Shown here piece by piece: positions 60,556 to 64,000 of a DNA stretch of 64,000 nucleotides. The notes under the pieces are model-generated. The model was not told the DNA's origin. It made no database searches and worked only from the letters and a program-made list of their open reading frames with translations. Source of the stretch: CAVSEK01 sp963726975 (GTDB lineage: Bacteria > Actinomycetota > Actinomycetes > Mycobacteriales > SCTD01). The translations under genes and the position numbers were made by a program. Every line of letters starts with the position of its first letter. The first letter of the stretch is position 1. The DNA lies in NCBI GenBank assembly GCA_963726975.1, contig CAVSEK010000013.1, positions 248,001 to 312,000 on the forward strand. The letters run 5' to 3'.

Positions 60556-60702
60556 CTGTCCGCGTCGCACCAGGGCGCGCCGAGCGCCGCCTCCTCGCCA
60601 GCCGCACGGTACGGTCGCTCCGGCGTGTCGCGGGCACCCCGCGACACCCGCAGTCCCCGCCGCTGCGGCACCCCCGCACCCTCGACCTCGGGAGAGACGA
60701 CC

Positions 60703-61637
60703 GTGGGAAAGTTCATCATCCGCAGGCTGCTGCAGATGGTCGTCGTCCTGCTGGGCGCGAGCATGGTGCTGTTCGTCGCGCTGTTCGTCGTCCCGGGCGA
60801 CCCGGTCGGCAGCATCGGGCGAGAAGGCCCGGGACCCGGCGGTCATCGCGCAGCTGCGCGAGAAGTACGGCCTGGACGAGCCGCTGCCGGTGCAGTACGT
60901 GCACTACGTCGAGCCGGGTCGTGCTGCACGGCGACCTCGGCGAGGACTACGCCCAGCGGCGCTCGGTCAACGAGGTGCTGCGCGCCCAAGCTGGTCAACA
61001 CCGCGAAGCTCGCGGTGGCGGCGATCCTGCATCGACATCGCTGATCGGCCTGTTCGCCGGCGTCATCTCCGCCGTCTTCCGCTACAGCTTCTGGGACGTG
61101 CTCGTCACCGTCACGCACGACGCTGGCGATCGGCTTCCCGACCTTCGTCATCGGCCTGCTGCTGCAGAGCTTCTTCGGCCTCAAGCTCGGGATCCTGCCG
61201 ATCTTCGGGCAGAACGACGGGCTGGCGGTCCTACGTCATGCCGGCGTTCACCCTGGCCATCGTCGACGCGGCGCTCGTCGCCCGGCTGATGCGCGGCACG
61301 ATGCTCGAGGTGCTGCGGGCCGACTACATCCGCACGGCGACCGCCAAGGGCCTGTCGCGCAGCGACGGTCATCCTCAAGCACGCGCTGCGCAACTCGATC
61401 ATCCCGGTCGTCACCTACCTCGGCATCTCGTTCGGCACGCTGCTCGGCGGCGCCCTGATCACCGAGGTCATCTTCAACTGGGACGGCATCGGCTCGGCGC
61501 TGATCCGCGCGATCGGCACGCAGAACCAGCCGATCATCGTCGGGGTCGTCACCTACGGCGTCGGCATCTTCGTCCTGCTGAACCTGCTCGTCGACATCGC
61601 CTACGCCTACCTGGACCCGCGGATCCGGCTCGAGTAG
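60703..61637 (+). CDS. dppB: Peptide ABC transporter permease (DppB/OppB-like), frame broken
   Basis: The joined protein of about 307 residues is the first membrane subunit of the peptide importer. It begins GKFIIRRLLQMVVVLLGASM, followed by the family's LREKYGLDEPLPVQYVHYV. The permease loop ALVARLMRGTMLEVLRADYI with RTATAKGLSRS is the EAA-type ATPase contact. Later blocks are LGISFGTLLGGALITEVIFN and NLLVDIAYAYLDPRIRLE. Frames change near 60820, 60918, 60985, 61030, 61125, 61230 and 61365 through single-base insertions. A GGGAGAG site precedes the GTG. Six membrane segments are expected. Confidence 0.85.
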
Positions 61638-61688
61638 CGCTCGAGCACGCCCCGTCCGCGCCCGTCCGACCCGGTCCCAGGAGATCCC

Positions 61689-62707
61689 GTGAGCACTTCA
61701 CCGTCCACCCGCTCGACCTCCGCCGAGCCGACCCGCGACGCGCGGCACCACGAGCCGGGCACCGCCGACGACGGCGCCGTCCGCTCGCCCGGCACCGAGA
61801 TCTTCGCGGGCGTCGAGCCGGGCGGCGTCGGCCTACGGCGCCGCGAAGCCGCAGGGGCAGCTGCGCGACATCCGCCGCCGGTTCTTCCGCAACAAGCTCG
61901 CCGTCTTCGGCCTGGTGCTCATCGTGCTGCTGTTCCTGGTCGCGATCTTCGCGCCGCTGCTCGCGCCGTACGACCCGTACCAGCAGAACCTGCTAGGCAC
62001 CGGGGTCGACGCCACCCAGGCCGGGCCGAGCAGCGAGCACCTGTTCGGGGTCGACCTGGTCGGCCGCGACCAGTTCAGCCGGGTCATCTACGGCTCGCGG
62101 ATCGCCGTCGTCGTCGGCCTGGTGTCGCATCATCATGGCGGTGCTCATCGGGGTCGTGCTGGGTGCGCTGGCCGGGCTACTTCGGCCGGGCCTGGGACAC
62201 CGTCATCATGCGCATCGCGGACGTCTTCTTCGCCTTCCCGCTGCTCATCGGCGCGATCCTCATCCTCACGGTCGTCGGCCAGGGCGTCTGCCGGTGATCC
62301 TCGCGCTCGGCGATCTTCTGCTGGGCCACCATCGCCCGGCTGCTGCGCTCGTCGATCCTGTCGATCCGCGAGGCCGAGTACGTCGAGGCGGCGCGCTCGC
62401 TCGGGCGCCAGCCGCTGGCGGATCGTGACCCGGCACATCCTGCCCAACAGCCTCGCGCCCGTGCTGGTCTACGCGACCTTCAACGTCGGCACCGCCGTCG
62501 TCGCGGAGGCGGCGCTGTCCTTCCTCGGCGTCGGCGTCAAGCCCGACGTCCCCGAGTGGGGCAACATGATCGCCGTCGGCCGCGGGTTCGTCGGGTTCAA
62601 GGACTACCTGTGGTTCTTCCCGAGCATGGCGGTCGTGCTTCACCGTGCTCGGCTTCATCTTCGTCGGCGACGGGCTGCGCGACGCCCTCGACCCCAAGCT
62701 GCGTTAG
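61689..62707 (+). CDS. dppC: Peptide ABC transporter permease (DppC/OppC-like), frame broken
   Basis: The joined protein of about 334 residues has a long polar N-terminus, then IRRRFFRNKLAVFGLVLIVL and APLLAPYDPYQQNLLG, both typical of DppC. The ATPase-contact loop is around SSILSIREAEYVEAARSLG, and the protein ends VGDGLRDALDPKLR after EAALSFLGVGVKPDVPEWGN. Single-base insertions near 61835, 62130, 62180, 62290, 62310, 62420 and 62640 shift the frame. It lies 51 bases after dppB on the same strand with a CCCAGGAG site before the GTG. Confidence 0.85.
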
Positions 62708-62715
62708 GCGACGCC

Positions 62716-63943
62716 GTGTCCTGGAACCCCTCCCCGTCCCTCGCCGCCCCCGGGCTGGCGCTGCCGACCGGCCCCGTCGTGCCGCCGGACGCCCTGCTGT
62801 CCATCGAGGACCTGCGGGTGCACTTCGCACACCGACGGCGGCGTCGTCAAGGCCGTCGACGGCGTGCAGCTGGCACGTCCGGCCGGGCGAGACCCTGGGC
62901 ATCGTCGGCGAGTCCGGCTCGGGCAAGTCGGTGTCGGCGATGAGCGTCATGGGCCTGGTCCCGCAGCCGCCGGCCACGCTTCCCCTCCGGGCCGGATCCT
63001 GTTCGAGGGCCAGGACCTGCTGCAGGCCGACACGCAAGACGCTGCGCGACGCTGCGCGGCAAGGAGATCTCGATGATCTTCCAGGACCCGCTGACCTCGC
63101 TCAACCCGGTCTTCAAGGTCGGGCACCAGATCGCCGAGGTGATCCAGGTCCACGAGAAGGTGGGCCGGCTGCCGGCCCGCCGGCGCGCGGTCGACCTGCT
63201 CGGCGAGGTGGGCATCCCCAACCCCAAGCAGCGGGCCGAGGAGTACCCGCACCAGTTCTCCGGCGGCATGCGGCAGCGCGCCATGATCGCGATGGCGCTG
63301 GCCCTCGACCCGGTGCTGCTGCTGGCCGACGAGCCGACGACCGCGCTCGACGTCACCGTGCAGGCGCAGATCATGGAGCTGCTGCTCGAGCTGCAGGAGC
63401 AGCGCGGCACCGCGATCGTGCTGATCACGCACGACCTCGGCCTGGTCGCGGCCCACGCCGACCGCGTGCTCGTCATGTACGCCGGGCGGGTCTGCGGAGC
63501 TCGCCGACACCGAGTCGATCTTCTACCGGCCGCGGCACGCCTACACCTACGGGCTGCTGTCGAGCCTGGCCCGGCTCGACCAGCGGCGGACCGAGCGGCT
63601 GCAGCCGATCCCGGGCCAGCCGCCGAACCTGTCGCGGGTGCCGTCGGGCTGCCCGTTCCACCCGCGGTGCGCGCTTCGCCACCGACGTGTGCCGCGAGGT
63701 GGTGCCCGCGCTCGTGCCGCAGGACGCCGCCGACCACTTCGCGAGCTGCCACCACAGCGACGAGGTCGCCCGGGTCGCCAACGGCGACGACGCCGGCCGC
63801 GAGGCCGGAGTCCGGCGCGCCGGACAGCGCCCGCACCGAGGGCGTCGAGGTGCCCGCGGAGCTGCTGTCCGACGAGCGCGTCGTCCGGGCCGACGCCAGC
63901 GTCGACCTCCGGCGACGCCACCACGACCCGAGAGCAGGCATGA
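62716..63943 (+). CDS. dppD: Peptide ABC transporter ATPase (DppD/OppD-like), frame broken
   Basis: The joined protein of about 405 residues is one of two ATPases of the peptide importer. Visible are LLSIEDLRVHFA, Walker A GESGSGKSVSAMSVMGL, Q-loop ISMIFQDPLTSLNPVFKVG, signature QFSGGMRQRAMIAMALALD, Walker B LLLADEPTTALDVTVQA and H-loop IVLITHDLGLVAAHADRVL. The C-terminal oligopeptide-ABC domain has PSGCPFHPRCA. Single-base insertions fall near 62829, 62877, 62980, 63036, 63495 and 63675, with a clean stretch between 63065 and 63490. The last codons overlap the next gene's ATG by four bases. Confidence 0.87.
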
Positions 63944-64000
63944 CCGCGCCGACCACCACCGGCCCGGGCAGCGGCGCGGACGAGGCCGCCGCTGCTCGAG
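63940..64000 (+). CDS. Start of probable second peptide ABC ATPase (DppF/OppF), cut by window end
   Basis: Only about 20 codons are visible (TAPTTTGPGSGADEA). The ATG overlaps the dppD stop (ATGA). Position after dppD in a dppBCD order strongly suggests the second ATPase subunit DppF, but no domain is within the window, so the product is inferred from context alone. Confidence 0.5.
   Translation, partial: MTAPTTTGPGSGADEAAAAR

Noticed and set aside
58823..63943. Programmed or developmental frameshifting in the peptide transporter operon
   Set aside because: More than 25 shifts at no consistent slippery motif, continuing through tpiA. Real recoding uses one defined site per gene.

Overview
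This is chromosomal DNA from a very GC-rich actinobacterium (about three quarters G+C by eye, mostly GTG starts). Gene order is that of an actinobacterial core region. The run trpE-trpC-trpB-trpA-lgt-pyk-pdtaR-polA-rpsA-coaE-uvrB-uvrA matches the Mycobacterium tuberculosis Rv1609-Rv1638 segment. It is joined to the uvrC-rapZ-yvcK-whiA-gap-pgk-tpiA block. WhiA plus an SsgA-like protein point to a morphologically complex, probably sporulating actinomycete. I cannot name a genus from the sequence.

Layout. 1-5.9 kb: tail of trpE, a Trp-associated membrane protein and trpCBA, chained by 4-base GTGA overlaps, then lgt and a VIT-family metal transporter. 6-13.6 kb: a sensor kinase divergent from gltBD, with an 18-bp perfect palindrome between them. 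13.7-17.7 kb: secreted subtilisin-like protease, pyruvate kinase, an atypical tRNA with anticodon CAA, and the ANTAR regulator PdtaR. 17.8-24.2 kb: a Liv-type amino-acid ABC system (binding protein forward, livHMGF in reverse) plus an orphan second LivF. 24.2-36.2 kb: small membrane protein, DUF554 protein, GNAT, polA, flavin-dependent oxidoreductase, argA with a wax ester synthase/DGAT, aldehyde dehydrogenase, methyltransferase, rpsA and coaE. 36.2-39.8 kb: a protealysin-like protease with its emfourin inhibitor, and uvrB. 39.8-44.5 kb: an uncharacterised set of amidotransferase, glycosyltransferase, methyltransferase, alpha/alpha-toroid protein and second methyltransferase. 44.5-58.6 kb: enoyl-CoA hydratase, MBL hydrolase, uvrA, SsgA-like gene, uvrC, rapZ, yvcK, whiA, a disrupted gene, gap, pgk and tpiA. 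58.8-64 kb: an oligopeptide/dipeptide ABC operon that runs off the window.

Two general points. First, many genes have a TAnnnT hexamer 6-7 bases before the start codon, the pattern of leaderless transcription. Others have a clear AGGAG site. Second, the sequence has single-base errors. They are isolated in gltB, livM and the gene at 54.6 kb, and dense (roughly one per 60-140 bases, nearly all insertions) from about 57.8 kb to the end. Genes there are split across frames although the protein families are intact. I read this as sequence error, not gene decay.

No rRNA, CRISPR array, insertion sequence, prophage or integrase gene was seen. No gene-free stretch exceeds 300 bases.
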